This document shows positions 12,229 to 24,245 of a stretch of DNA of 64,000 nucleotides, piece after piece. The translations under genes were made by a program, and so were the position numbers. The notes beneath the pieces are model-generated. The model ran no database searches. It had not been told where the DNA came from and worked only from the letters and a program-made list of their open reading frames with translations. Location of the stretch: positions 49,581,467-49,645,466 of the forward strand of contig NC_087070.1 in the NCBI RefSeq assembly GCF_963678635.1, given 5' to 3'. The DNA is from Symsagittifera roscoffensis (lineage: Eukaryota > Xenacoelomorpha > Acoela > Convolutidae). Every line of letters begins with the position of its first letter. Position 1 is the first letter of the stretch.

Positions 12229-15200
12229 ATGGACGTTTTTTCAGACTATATTTTTTCTGCTCTCTTTAGAAATTTTGGCTTTGGAAACGACGACAAGATG
12301 ACAGGACACGACAGCCAAAACTCGACCGGCATTTGGGCGACTTCGAATCAGTCATCAGTTCTACTCGTGATGGAATACGAAGATGTGGGAGCTAATATTA
12401 CCGATATCTTTTCCGAGTTTGATATCAGCTTAGCCGTCAATTTGTTGAGAGTGTTCATTGCCATTATCGGAGTTTTAGCAAATGTTGTTCTTTTCATTGT
12501 TTTCTTGTACTTCCCAATTTTTAACGTCCCTTCAAACCAGTTCATACTTTCACTAGCCGTCAATGATGTAATGTCACTAGCTTATGACGTAATCTTCATA
12601 TTCATGTATTACGTAGCTCCTGCAGTTCTGGGGAAAATTCCATGCATGGTTGGAAGTTTGGGCATTTTGTTCGTGGTGATCAACTTGTGTCAGCTGGCGG
12701 CGATTGCAGTCGAGAGGTTCCTTTTCATCAGGCGACCTTTGCACTACTACGCTCTCATAGCAAACTGGAAATCACTCCTCATCTTCGGATCATGGTAAGA
12801 TGAAACAATGTTGGCATCTCTTCTTCTTCTACTCACCCCCCCCCCCCCCCAATCAACTGCATTGGTACCTAGAAACGAATTGACACCCCTGGCATGAAAA
12901 AACTCAACGGTTAAGCATATTGGATCAAATTTACATTTGCATTTCCTGCAAAGGTTGATGGAATAGGGATGGGCAATGGGAGTTCAACAATAATTTAAAA
13001 CCCTATAGCATCATGTTAACTGTGAAACCGAAGCCTTAAAATAATTTTATTTTAATTTTGAGGAACGATTTTGCGCCAAAAAGGCATTTTGCTGGTCAAA
13101 GCCTTCTAAAATGTGTCCAAAAACAAAAATGACATTTTGGCTTAAATTGTGAAGAATCAATTGATTCAAAATTAGCGTGAAAAACGAGTGCAGCCAAACT
13201 GATATTTTCGCCAGAAAAGAGTGAGAAAGTTAACTTGATTCATAAATACTTTCTTCCAAAGAATGTTTCCAAAAAAATTACTACACCGCAGCTAAACATA
13301 TTCACCCTGGTGTTCTTGGAATGCAAATTTCTCAAAACTTTTGGAAGAAATCATGCGTATAAATACATTCAATTTGCATTTTTCTTGCAAAATTTTTTGC
13401 AATATTTTCATTCCGAAGAACAAAAATTTGAATACAAAAATGGAGAATACAAAAACTTGCAGGTCTCTCGCAAGATTAGGTATTCCTTTGCAAAAATCTT
13501 GCAATAGTTGCTTCGCTAGGGCAGTAGGGAGATGACATCTGGATTTCTATGAATATAATGTATGTATCTACAGTGGTAGCTCAACAAGCCGAAGGGCCAA
13601 CAAGCCGAAAATAAGATTACCACTCCATCAAGCCATAAATTGTTATTGTTATGCATCATAATAACAGATATTCACTGTTTCTTATGCAATTGTTACGTAT
13701 TTCTTATGTAATTTACGATGTGCGTGCGTGTGTGTTGGCAGGATTGTACCTTCGGTCGTGTTCGCGCCTCTGGTGTTCTGTCTGCAGTGTGAACAGATGG
13801 GACCTGGGCCTCTGTTCATGGCCATATTTGGAAGTTACCTCTTCGTCGGGTTCCTCCTCATCGCTTGTCTCTACTTCTTCGTTTTCCGATCAGCCCACGA
13901 GCAGATGAACAACATGATAGCGTCCTACCCTCACGTCGAAGACAGTCACGAAATCAGGTTACCAACTAGTTTAGACAATCGATTAACAAAAACAAGAATT
14001 AAATTTTAGAAAAAAGGAAGGGCGAAGAATTTTTCATGGGGTGGCGGTTTTTTGGGAGTGGAGAGGGGTGTGGCGTTCAACTGTTCACAGCACTACGAAA
14101 ATCCCCAAACGCCACTTAAAAAAAAACATTTGAAAACAAAACAAAACTTTTTGAAAAAAAAAACATTTAAAAAAAAAACACTTTTTGGCGCACGCTCTTC
14201 CCTCAGTATTTAGTCAATCTTAAGTTTATACATCTTAAATTTATATGAGCGCACAAATCCGACATTTTGGCACAGTTTGAAATGATTCAGAATTGCAATC
14301 CAAGAATTGTAAATATTGTATAAAAAGCAAAACATTACGAAACTGTTCCTTTTATACATCCGCACAATCGTGCGTGCATGTCTCGGGAAACCGAAGAAAA
14401 GTTTTTAAGCATGGTACATTGGTACATTGAAAAAAAATAAATGAGACTGTTTGCTTCGTCAGGGGGTCTAATCCCTGAAGAAAGCGTCCACGCTCGCCGC
14501 TACTGCCTGAAAGGTAAAAATATTGAGCAAAAAATCGTAAAAACATAAACCTAAAGCTTAAAAGACAAAAACCATATATAACTGTATACCTGACACATCT
14601 TAAATTAAAAAGAGTGCTCGGATCAGAAAAACTAGAAGCATCTAAATCTTCCAAAAAGGGCTAAAATGATCATGTTAGTTGTAAATTTACAACTGACATA
14701 TTTCATAAATAAATTTTTTAAAGATTTAGATGTACCTAGTTTTTGTGATCCGAGCATTCTTTTTTTATTAGAGATGTGTCAGCTATATATGGTTTTCTTT
14801 GTCTTTTAAGCTTCAATTTTATGTTTTTGCGATTTTTCGTTCAACAATTTTACGCACAAAACTTATGCACAAACCTCAAATCAACTCCGACTGAAGTTCC
14901 TAAGTTTTCCCAAAAAACCATTAGAACTAAACCATTTTAAACTTAAAATAAAGCACAAATCCAAAAACTCAGCCATAGTTTTGAGAAAAAGGCAAAAATC
15001 AGAAAACTGCCACATTTATTGTTAGGTCATTGCAAAAATCGAAACATGATACACTGCAGGTTTTGAGAGTTCAGTGATCTGAAATTTAGCTACAAAAAAT
15101 TATCTGAACAGTATCTGACCTGAATATTTGGAAAAAACTGATAATTTACATTTGGACGCCTTTTCAAAAAATCTCTTCAAAACTGAGACATTTGAAAAAA

Positions 15201-17918
15201 CTATTATTCAACCCTAATTATTTGTCTGTAAGGTCATATTGGATGATGTAGAAATGTTGATTCTACTGTATTACATACCATAGTAACCTGAGCATAAGAT
15301 TGATAAGTAATTAGGTTATGCAGCACAGCAAACAAAGAAGCAAGTGATAACGATCCACGGAAGTGCAAATGGCCCTATCAGAACTGGGCAACTAGCGGAA
15401 ATAGTGGGCTCAAATTTTAATTTGTTGTAGGCCTAGTTGAGAGAACTTTAAGTTTACAACCCCACATGACCAAAACCCCCACTTCTGGTTTTATGCCCTA
15501 ATTAAACAGTCTCACCCTATCTTCCGGAAATCGTTTCCCGGCCCCTAATGAACGCAGTGAGCTGAAACTTGCAGGGAGCATAGGTAATGACAAGATACAT
15601 CTTGTGTTTTAATTTGAACCAGTTTCTAAGGTTCGATCCAAAGTTATTAACACTTGAAAACAACACTACCTTAGACCAGAAATAGGCAATTTAAGCAAAA
15701 TAATGAGCGATAATAAATTGATTTTATTGCAGCATAAGACATAAGATAAGAAACCCGAAAAAAGACCCCTGCTGAATAAAATGCATCCGGCAACTCCTTC
15801 TGGTGTTTATCGCCAATTCCAGGGAAAAATGATACTGGATCTTAAAAAGGGGATAAACTGTGAAGTATTAATGGGAAATGGATGGAACCTGGTAGTCAGG
15901 ACCCCGATAGTGACCTTAAGTTGACCTTCGGGCGCTTTGATCACAAAAACGCATTGAAATAAACACCGGAAAAGGGCGTATTCCCCAGCCTAATCCTTGG
16001 AAATAAGAAACAGTCTTTTTACTAACAATTGGGAAAAAACTTATTTATTGGGAACTGAAGCAGAAGCTGATAGCCATATAGTTTTTGCATTGCAACCTTG
16101 GAGTAGTAGAAATATATCAAAATGGGCTAGAAAAATATTGGGTTCAATTAGTAGTACCACTGCATGAGACTTAAGTCACCTAAATAGTATAAACGGACGG
16201 GAAGTTTAAATAGCTCCCGGGAGGTGACTACGTTCCCCTGATAGCTAGAAGGTCGGGATTGGAACACAGTACACTTAAACCTTTCTACCCATGAAAAAGG
16301 TCTCCCCATACCCCCCGGGAAGTTGGAATGTTAGTGGGAGAATTAAATCAAAGACCTTGGGAGATTCGCTGATTACACATAGAATGGTTTGGAGGTTGAG
16401 ATTTTGGCATCTACCGCATACCGTGTATCTTATAAGCGTGAAGAGATTGATAAAGGAAACCGAACTTGCCACGTGGCAGTTTTTACAGGGTAAGGGAGAA
16501 ATTAATAAAAGATGTGCGCGCGGGTGATTTAAGCGGATACCAGGACTGATAAGTAATGGCGTGACTTAACTAAAACTAATTGTTGAGAAAGATTAGGAAT
16601 TGGAATGTGCTGGATAGTCTTTAAATGTTGAAACAATTATGGCTAGTGAGTCGAACAGTTGGTTCTCGGAGTAAGAGAACAATGATAGCAGAGACAGCAG
16701 CTAACTGGTTCTCATCAAATTGAGAGCAGTGACTCTTGAAGCTAACGAGATCAGTTGAATCACCTCAAAGGAATAGTGATCCGTAGAAACCTTATTAACT
16801 TTAGCAGGCCAAACTGAGTATTTATGTAGAATTACTGTGTGTTGTTTAGATTTGATTCTCTAGAGAGCGAGAACAGTTTAGTGGAGTTGGGGAAAGTTAA
16901 ATTGCAGTCAAACTATTGTGCTAAAAACTCGCAGACCCTCTCTTTTTGATTGGACTTATAAACTTTATCCTGCCACTCAGAGCCTTTTGAAATTAGACAT
17001 GTATTCTTACTAATTCTCTGAATTAAATTAAAATTGGAAATTCTTGCGATTGTATTGAATAGACAGCCCTAACAGCAGTAAACAGAGGGGGCAAACAAAA
17101 TAAAACAGTACAAAATATTTGTCGACCTCGAAATAATGAACCTAAAGAAGCAATCCCCGAAATCTTAAAAAAAATCTACATAAGTCGAGAAAAAATTGTT
17201 CAGTTCTTTTTATCCATAACTACAACTTACTGTTGAGCGACACTACTTAGCTACAACAAAAAAATCTTGCTCATTAGGCTCGCTACTCTTTCTTGAAAAT
17301 TTTCTCGTTTAATTTTGATCAGGAAATGTTCTGATTTTTTTGGAGATAATAATTTTGAACTTTTTCTTTCCTTGAAAAATTGTCTACAACGTTGAAAGCT
17401 AGATTTTCTAGATTCTAGATGCTCAATTTTCTAAAACTATAGAAATAACCTGAAATATGGCAGGTAATTTATTAGCAGAAGCACAACCGCTGTTTTCCGT
17501 AATTATTTGAATTTTTTGAAACTTTGAACTTCAATTTTGTTTTAGTCACAACGTGAAACTTCTTCGTGGATATTTTGTCATCGTCGGGTCAGCATTTATA
17601 ACTTACTTTGCCCCCATATCAATATTCATAGCTTATGCTATCAAACCGTCACTTCTGCCCATTCTGATGCAAGCACGCCACTTAGCTGCCATCCTTGCAA
17701 CTGTGAACAACAGTCTGAACCCAGTTGTTTACTTCTTCTGCCAACGGACGTTCAAAGACTGTGTCACCAAACTGGGCCAGAAGGTGAGGAAAGTTCAGGT
17801 GCGTTTGGAGGCGGAGTCTCCGAACGGAATCAATACGTGTTACAACTCGTGTAATACAAATGAGTGTATGGAGCTAACTGAAGCGTACACTCGGAGGCGA
17901 TCGCAGGATGAGTCTTGA
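12229..17918 (+). CDS. class A (rhodopsin-like) G-protein coupled receptor, three exons
   Basis: Predicted exons are 12,229-12,794, 13,742-13,957 and 17,546-17,918. They join in frame (1,155 nt, 384 residues) through GT-AG sites: donors GTAAGA and GTTACC, acceptors TTGGCAG and TTTTAG. The extracellular N-terminus (about 1-68) has three N-glycosylation sequons (N31, N40, N56). TM1 (~70-94) has the N of GVLAN at 85. TM2 (~104-128) has LAVND with D113. C139 can pair with C202 or C205 in loop 2. TM3 ends at E162-R163-F164. TM4 carries W189, split by intron 1. TM5 is ~214-237, and loop 3 is short (~238-265). TM6 has Y281-F282-A283-P284 and TM7 has NPVVY (319-323). The ~60-residue C-tail is basic and cysteine-containing. 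It should be a plasma-membrane receptor signalling through G proteins. The ligand cannot be told; an amine- or peptide-receptor relative is possible. The ERF triplet and the missing TM6 tryptophan are unusual. Confidence 0.9.
12795..13741 (+). other. receptor intron 1 (947 bp)
   Basis: It starts GTAAGATG and ends TTGGCAG. Reading phase is kept across it (TG|G, W189). It contains a 15-bp poly-C run (12,836-12,850) and, near 13,580-13,640, three spaced copies of a short AACAAGCCGAA-like motif. The short open frames inside look like chance. Confidence 0.85.
14521..14848. repeat. foldback element in receptor intron 2
   Basis: Arms at about 14,521-14,652 and 14,721-14,848 are reverse complements. 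AGTGCTCGGATCAGAAAAACTA faces TAGTTTTTGTGATCCGAGCA only in part, but the pairing continues on both sides: AAAAACATAAACC against the ATTTTATGTTTTT side, and GACACATCT against AGATGTGTC. The 68-bp spacer would be the loop. It is likely a MITE, and transcribed RNA could pair here. Confidence 0.8.
15330..17100. other. intron 2 block of different composition, unidentified
   Basis: This stretch is visibly less AT-biased and purine-richer than its surroundings (for example CTCCCGGGAGG near 16,216 and CATACCCCCCGGGAAG near 16,307). It has no long open frame and no domain. It may be an old insertion (retroelement untranslated sequence is one option), but no terminal repeats or target duplication were seen. 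Confidence 0.35.
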
Positions 17919-19282
17919 ATGAACAAGTTATGACCAAAAAGGAATACTACGAACAATTTTGAACAAAAAATGCTACCAGAAAAGTTACGCTTTCCTACAT
18001 TTTTGTTCCACATGGAACAGAATTATGAAAATGGATTAATGATGCTAAAATTTCAAAAACGTCTGGAAAGGTCACATTTTATTATTTTTGTGTTAACTTT
18101 GGTGTTATATTCATTCTTATCTTCAAACTACACCCGTAAATTAAACACGAAGATTAAAAAAAGACTAGAAAGCACTTTGAAGGTGTTTTTCAGATGCCAA
18201 TACTGTTTGAATCCTGAAATAAAAAGTAGATTAGACAGACTGGACCTTCGTTTCTAGGAGGACGGCCTTGAAGATGGTATATAAAGTAGAAAAAATCACT
18301 TGTAAAAGTTCTTTAATTACAGTATCAAATGTAAAGCTTCTTAGCTGGCCTTTTCAGTAGCTGTTTCCTGAAAATGTCTTTTTGAGTGTTTGATGTTGAC
18401 GATTTTATTCTGTTGGGTACATTTTTTATCTAGATATAGGTGCTAAAAGATCTTTTAAACTTCTAATTATTTTTTGACATGTATTTTAGTTGTTTGTTTT
18501 GAGAGTGTGAGTTGAGTGTGAATGATTTTTAATTAATTTTTCCAGCTCCATAATTAATATAAAGACCCTCTGTTTTTTACCCTCGCCATCCTCAAAAATC
18601 GAAAAAGAGATATCATAAATAAATCTTAAGGAATTATTATGCAAAATTGTGATAGAAGGGTTCCTAACCTTAACACGCTGTTTTATTTAAATATATATTC
18701 TTAAAAAATATAGAAGCTATAATTTGTACCGAAAACTATTTTTTCTATGCTCGCTGATTACGCAGTTTTCCGTCATTCAAAATTATTTTTTTATTCACAG
18801 TGCTATTTAATCATAAATTCTATTATAAAATCAGAATAGTTTTCGTTGTGTTTTCTTTGACGTTTTCGGTTTCCTTGACCCTAATTGTTAACGTGTTGTC
18901 ATTTTAGCCCCATTAGCCATTCGTGCAGTACGAACTTCGTGTAATTTGATGAATTTCAAGCAATTATAAATGTGTCACTCATTTTTGTACTTTCATCAGA
19001 AATTATCCGCAGCGCTTGAAAACACTTTTCTGCAGCAACCGTCCACATTTTCATTTTTGTCGATTAAATTCGATTATTTTTAGCGAAGAGATTAGTCAAG
19101 CGCCCGTTTTTTATCATTACTAATCAACAAAAAGTCCGAATTTCTTTTAGACCTCTTACTTTTAGTCTCTAACTTGATATCTAGCGGAGAAAAACAATTA
19201 AAAATCAATTAGGGTGGTGAAAATTGGAAGTCATTTTTAAAAGGTTTTTAAAATAAATAGCAATTGAGAAAAAAGTGTTATA
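17919..19282. other. receptor 3' flank
   Basis: Candidate poly(A) signals are AATAAA at about 18,218 (300 bp past the stop) and ATAAATAAAT near 18,615. The open frame at 17,970-18,257 follows directly in the likely 3' UTR and looks like chance. No further gene is seen. Confidence 0.4.
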
Positions 19283-19818
19283 CAAGACTGCTCGTATCAG
19301 GGCGAAGCCCTGAATGTTCCGACTGCCTTTTAAGGTTTTTGGAGCAGTAATAACTTTAAAAAATTCAATGAAATAAAACAAAATGAAAAAATAATTTCTA
19401 AAATTTGAAATTTTTTATAAAAATCATCCCCCCACACGCCATATAAAGTACAAAAGGATAGATTTCGCTCCTTGTAACAAGCTAATTATGGCAAATAGGC
19501 TTCTTTTAACCAATTTGGAACGATTTCTAAGATGGATTAACTCTCCGCTTACGCGTTAATAACGCGAAATATATCGCGCGTTAATTGTCCCAAATTGGCC
19601 AAAATGGCAATCTTTAAACCCCCGTAACTTTACAAAAATGATCACAGGTGAAATATCTTTTCAAGTTTGAGCTCAGGACAAAAATACCTTTCGAATGATA
19701 TTAAAAAATTCTGTCAAAAATGGCCAGTTAAAAAGTCGAAATTTGTCTGAAGAAAAAAAAACCCACCCCGAGCACAAATATTCCGTTACTTTCGTATCGA
19801 AAGTCGGAACAATAAGCA
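19283..19818 (+). mobile_element. family A element, full length
   Basis: The clearest copy. It runs from CAAGACTGCTCGTATCAG through the perfect hairpin CAGGGC-GAA-GCCCTG, GTTCCGACTGCC, CGCTTACGCGTTAATAACGC and ATATATCGCGCGTTAATTG, to the right end with ACTTTCG-TAT-CGAAAGT followed by CGGAACAATAAG. There is a hairpin at each end, and GTTCCGAC/GTCGGAAC form an inverted pair. Length is ~535 bp. Confidence 0.8.
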
Positions 19819-20384
19819 AAATTTTTGCGTCAGCTTTGTCAATTAATCTATTTTTGAAACTTAAAACGATAAATTAAAATTGGTTCCGACTTCGATCAAA
19901 AATAATCGGCAGGAAACCCGTCTTCAGTTCGGGATGACAAAATTTTTGTCTCAAACTTAATTGCGCAGAGAAAAAATTAACGATAGACTAGTTAACAAAA
20001 AGGGGTCGGTCGGTCTTACAAGTAGTAACGAGAACAGACATTTGGCTCCTTCTACAGGAAAGATTTCATTAAAACAAATGAAATACATCTACCGGCCAAT
20101 TTCACTCAAAATGAAGTTTCTCTTACAAAAAACTTACGATAATGAACAAAATACATTTTCAAGTCCTATTTCTCGAGTGATAAATTGCAGAAGTTTTTAA
20201 TAAGGGCTGAATTTTTAATAAAAAGCTAAAAGCGGAAAAATAAAAACCAAAAACGTGAAGAAATTACTTTGCACTAAGCTCAGCATTAACACAAAGAGGA
20301 AAGTTCTTATCAAAGTTTTATAATTAGAAGAAATGCGACCTCCCAAAACCAAGTGTCCATCGGAATTTTAATACCATGTGAAAG

Positions 20385-20665
20385 CAAGTGTCATGACCTC
20401 AATTTTGAAAAGATATGTTACCTGTGATTATTTTTGAAAAATTATAGGGGTTTGAAAGCTATTAACGCCAAGTTTTTTGGTGTTAATAGCAAGTTACTAG
20501 ACTCTTTTTGTAGTTGGCATAGCGTGTGGGATGAAGTTTCAAAAAATATTTAAAAAATTTTTTTTCTAATTTTTTCGAAAACTATCATATTTTTACAATA
20601 GATATTTTCTAAAACTGTTTTAACGACCTTGAAGAGAAGTGGGAATATTCGGGGCTTCACCTTGA
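20385..20665 (-). repeat. family A copy, diverged and shortened, minus
   Basis: The GTGATTATTTTTGAAAAATTATAGGGG block, a TTAACGCC...GGTGTTAATAGC core, GCGTGTGGGATGA and a degraded hairpin (GGGGCTTCACC) appear in minus order. It faces the plus copy that starts ~60 bp later. Confidence 0.6.
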
Positions 20666-20723
20666 CACGAGGTCAAATTGATGTATTAGGAGATAAACAG
20701 AAAAAAATTTAATTTAACGAAAC

Positions 20724-21090
20724 AGCTCGTATCCCGTATATCAGGGGAAAGCCCTGAAGGTTCCGACCGGTTTTCAGGCCGGTTACAAAGTTTTTTTGTT
20801 GTAAAATTGACAAAATAATTTTTAAAAAAAGAAATTTTGGTTTAAATTTAATTTAATTCCATACACACACGCTGATGTTAAAGTCTAAGAAATGAGTTTT
20901 TGCGTCTCATATCCTAATAATAAGACCATTTGCGTCAATTTATTTTGGAACGTAATAACCCGATGTTTCATTCAGAATAAGATTTCGAAAAATAGCAATT
21001 TTCAAACCCTCATAAATTCACAGAATAAAAATGAAAATATAAAAAAATCCCAAGCATAAATATTCAGTTTTTTTTCTGGAAAATTGGAGC
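20724..21090 (+). repeat. family A copy, diverged, plus
   Basis: It has the left end (GCTCGTATCCCGTATATCAG), the hairpin CAGGGGAAAGCCCTG, GTTCCGACCGG, an ACACACGCTGATG block, and the right end AAAATTGGAGCAATAA. The palindromic core is largely lost. Confidence 0.6.
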
Positions 21091-21999
21091 AATAAACATT
21101 TCTCACAAAATGCAGATACCGATGTCTAACGGATTTTTTAATTTTCGAAAAACCTACTCCGTAGCGGCTTCGCCAACTCCTGCTCTACGGTTTGGTATAC
21201 AGCTGCAAAATCTTCGTTGAGATAGGAAGTAAAAAGGGCAAACATTTATCGCAAACAAAAAAGGTTTCAAGAGCTTTTTTAGGCAGATGATTTTTTGACA
21301 ACCCCAGTAAATTTTTAAAAAGTAGTTAATGATAATTGATTTTAAAATATCTGCTCTTGCTAAGTTTTCAGTTTTATATACTTATATAAACATATAAATA
21401 TATAAATATATAATTGATAGAAGAAAAATCAAAAACTCATTGATGAAAATTGCTTTAAAAATTGCAATCCTTTATAATCTCTGAAAATGGAAAGTAATTA
21501 GGTGAAAAAATATTAACAGTATGAACCATTTTTACACTGATTATCACTTCTTACCTCTTGTAGCCCAGTGCCGGACGAGTGAGTAAAAAATCCAAAAGTT
21601 CACGTTTCTTAGAATTTCAAAAAACAGCATTTTTTCCAAAAGTATTTGTGCTACAGACATACAAAATGACAAGTGTTCTTTCATTGCTTGTTTTTTTAGT
21701 TGAATTGGACCAACTATCTTCAAAACTGTTCAGTTTGACACTATCTTATTGTTTTAGATTGTGGATTCAGATAAATACAGAAGAACTTGGAAGTTCTCAA
21801 ATACATGCAATTAATTGTTGCATGATGCCGAAAAAAAACTCGATAAGTTTTCCATAATTGCCTGGAAGTTTTTGATTGACACTTAAGCTTTAATAATTCG
21901 TATTTTCAAGTTTTTGAGTGTTTTTCATATTTTTTTTTGGGAAGGTGATCACGACATTTTTCAATATTTGTTTGTTTTTGTATTATAAATATCTGAAAG
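21091..21999. other. no gene seen
   Basis: AT-rich, with a short ATATAAATATATAA stretch near 21,390-21,415. The 92-codon frame at 21,579-21,857 has no recognisable feature. Confidence 0.45.
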
Positions 22000-22215
22000 T
22001 TTTGTTGAAAAAGGTGAATCAAGCAATAAGTCAATTCCGACAATAATTGTTAATTATTCTTACAAAGTTAAATCCAAGAGTGACAAAAGAGGTCAACCCA
22101 GGGTGACAGACAATACCGTAGGTCAGCACCTGTCAACAGACTAATTAGCACCACGATTGACAGTTGGTGGATGGCTAGAACTTAAACTCTCACGAACTGA
22201 ATTAGCACCATATGA
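22000..22215 (-). repeat. LTR-like end of the lineage A fossil
   Basis: This resembles the leader blocks near 26,591, 29,215, 31,320 and 33,430, including AAAAAGGTGAATCAAGCA at the outer side and GGTGACAGACAATACCG further in. Exact LTR borders and a target duplication could not be fixed by eye. Confidence 0.6.
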
Positions 22216-23592
22216 TATTTCCCCTTCGATAAATGAAAACTTTAAATGACCAAAAATACTGTTAGAGTATGATTGTAAAATTTTGCAAGAAATTGAAGAA
22301 AATTGGTTTTCGCTCTCGTCCGATTCTGACCCACTATTTTTGAATTGTCGTCCGGTTCTTTTTCGCTGCTGTTTATCGGCGTTAGCTTTCTTTTTGGCCC
22401 GTTCCTTTACTTCTTGAAGTGTTGGCGGTGCTAAGTAAACTCTTGTTTTCTTCGCATTTGGCTTCGTTGCCACAGCCGATTTCCTAAGCACAACTACGTT
22501 GTTTAACGTCAACGTATGGGGACTTTTCGATTTTATTTTTGAATAGATTAGTTGATACCTTTTCAAATTTCGGTTTCCGTTTCGCTGGTACAATGAGCCA
22601 GTTAGCCCTGGTTGTCCGCCTTGTCCCGCGGGTTTTGTGATAGACGGATCATCGTCTTGATTTCCGGCCTGTTCATCGGTTAGCTTTTGCGAATGGCTCC
22701 TGTGTTTGAGGTCCTAAGCGAGATCTGACCTCTCGCCCCAGTTAGTCTCGGTAGGATGTGGCATGCCCCTCGCATTCGGGTCAGCTTCATCTAAACAAGC
22801 ATTCTTCGACCACTTCAGATTTTGGAGGAAGGGTTTTTTCATAAAATTTCTTAGGACCGTAATCGCTTCTCGACCGTGGTGCGCCTCGAATGGCGAGATT
22901 TTCAACGTTGCATTCTTTGAGAATCTGAATGCACCAAGGATTCTTTCGACAATTTTCTTCAAGAATCCGGGTTTTTTTTTCGTACAAAAGTCAAAATCGA
23001 GTTTTTAAGGCTACCGATGGTGCGCTCTACACATCCGGTTGCACGATGATCATTTACCGATGATTTTATCATTTCGATACCCTCCCCATTACAAAAAGCG
23101 TTTATTTCGTTAGACATGAAATTTGTTCTCTGGTCCACATGGATTTTCCTCGGTACGCCGTGGTTTATTATATAGCTTTTCAGAAACTTCAAGATTTTAT
23201 CTGATTGGTTATTTCCTCAGAACATCGCTGACGGCCAACGTGAGAAACGATCAACCGTCACTAACACGTATTTCTGAGACTCGTTCAATTAGATAATGGG
23301 ACCCCAAAAATCAAGCTGAACCGATTTGTTAGGTTTTTTTTGGCTCGGTTATATTTCCAATCTAGCTTTTGTTTAAGAGGGGTTTTAATTTCTTACCGGC
23401 AGCGGTACACTCCAGACAATTTTCGGCTATCGAGGCAATCGACCGGTAAATATAAGTGTACCAGACGTCTTTGGCGGCATCAAACATGTTAGTTTTCCTG
23501 TGGTGGAATGCGTGAAATTGGTTATTAATTGAGGAAGTAAGATTCATAGGTATAAGGAGTCTTTCATCCGTCCAAACAACATTTTCCTTCAC
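22141..23592 (-). pseudogene. integrase region of the lineage A fossil
   Basis: Recognised from an HHCC-type zinc-binding region (residues like FHAFHHRKTNMFDAAKD and ENCLECTAAG), a catalytic-core portion (HGVPRKIHVDQRTNF, then SVNDHRATGCVERTIGSLK), and a basic, serine-rich C-terminal tail beside the LTR-like end. Fossil with several breaks. Confidence 0.8.
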
Positions 23593-23619
23593 ATAAAAAT
23601 CATTTACAAATTGGAAATT

Positions 23620-24148
23620 TTAACGGTTCATAGCCGAAATTTTTTTGTGGGTTTTTGGGTCTTTTGTTTTGATTAAGTCTCTGATTGCACTAAGTTGAGG
23701 ATCGAAAACGTAATTAAACTTGATAAATTGTAAATCAAATAACTCAGGAACGGAAGTCATTTTGCTCACAATTTTATATCCGCGGGGTACAGTTGACATA
23801 CACACATTATTTGGGTCCACTGGTGGAATTATTTCGCCTGTAAATGCCGAAGTTAAAGATATGGTTGTTTTGGCTTTAATTGATCTAGTCTCCTTGGTAA
23901 CCGCTTTTAAATTCAAAGTTGATGGTAATTTTTCTATCTCGTCACTACTACTATCCAAGCTCGGTTGTTTTTTTTTGGATTTCCATTTTCTTAAAAATTT
24001 GGTCCATTTTGATTTGATTTTCTGAATTCAAGAATTTTAAACAACTTCTTTCAACTGAGTAATAGCACCGACTAAATTCTCGTTCGCATTTCTCAACCGT
24101 TGGCTTAAGCCCTTTTCTCGTTTCTAATTGGTCAATTTTTGTTCGCAT
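23620..24148 (-). pseudogene. spacer between RNase H and integrase in the lineage A fossil
   Basis: Coding-like sequence of about 170-180 residues lying between the RNase H end and the integrase zinc region. One part is charged and helix-prone; the other has no domain I recognise. Some Ty3/gypsy lineages have a long linker here. Fossil. Confidence 0.5.
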
Positions 24149-24245
24149 GACTTGATGACGTATACTGGCGTATTGCGTGACGAGCTTTCAAATCCATTTA
24201 TAGATCGCTTTATATTAACATAAGGTCACTTGGTTGTATTATTAC

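Larger units (their letters stand above)
13958..17545 (+). other. receptor intron 2 (3,588 bp)
   Basis: The donor is CAG|GTTACC, a weak but acceptable site. The acceptor is TTTTGTTTTAG. The split codon AG|T (S261) keeps the frame. It holds a foldback element (14,521-14,848) and a stretch of different base composition (about 15,330-17,100). Confidence 0.8.

Noticed and set aside
19961-20200. 79-codon plus-strand frame beside a family A copy
   Set aside because: No recognisable feature. Lies between repeat copies without gene context.
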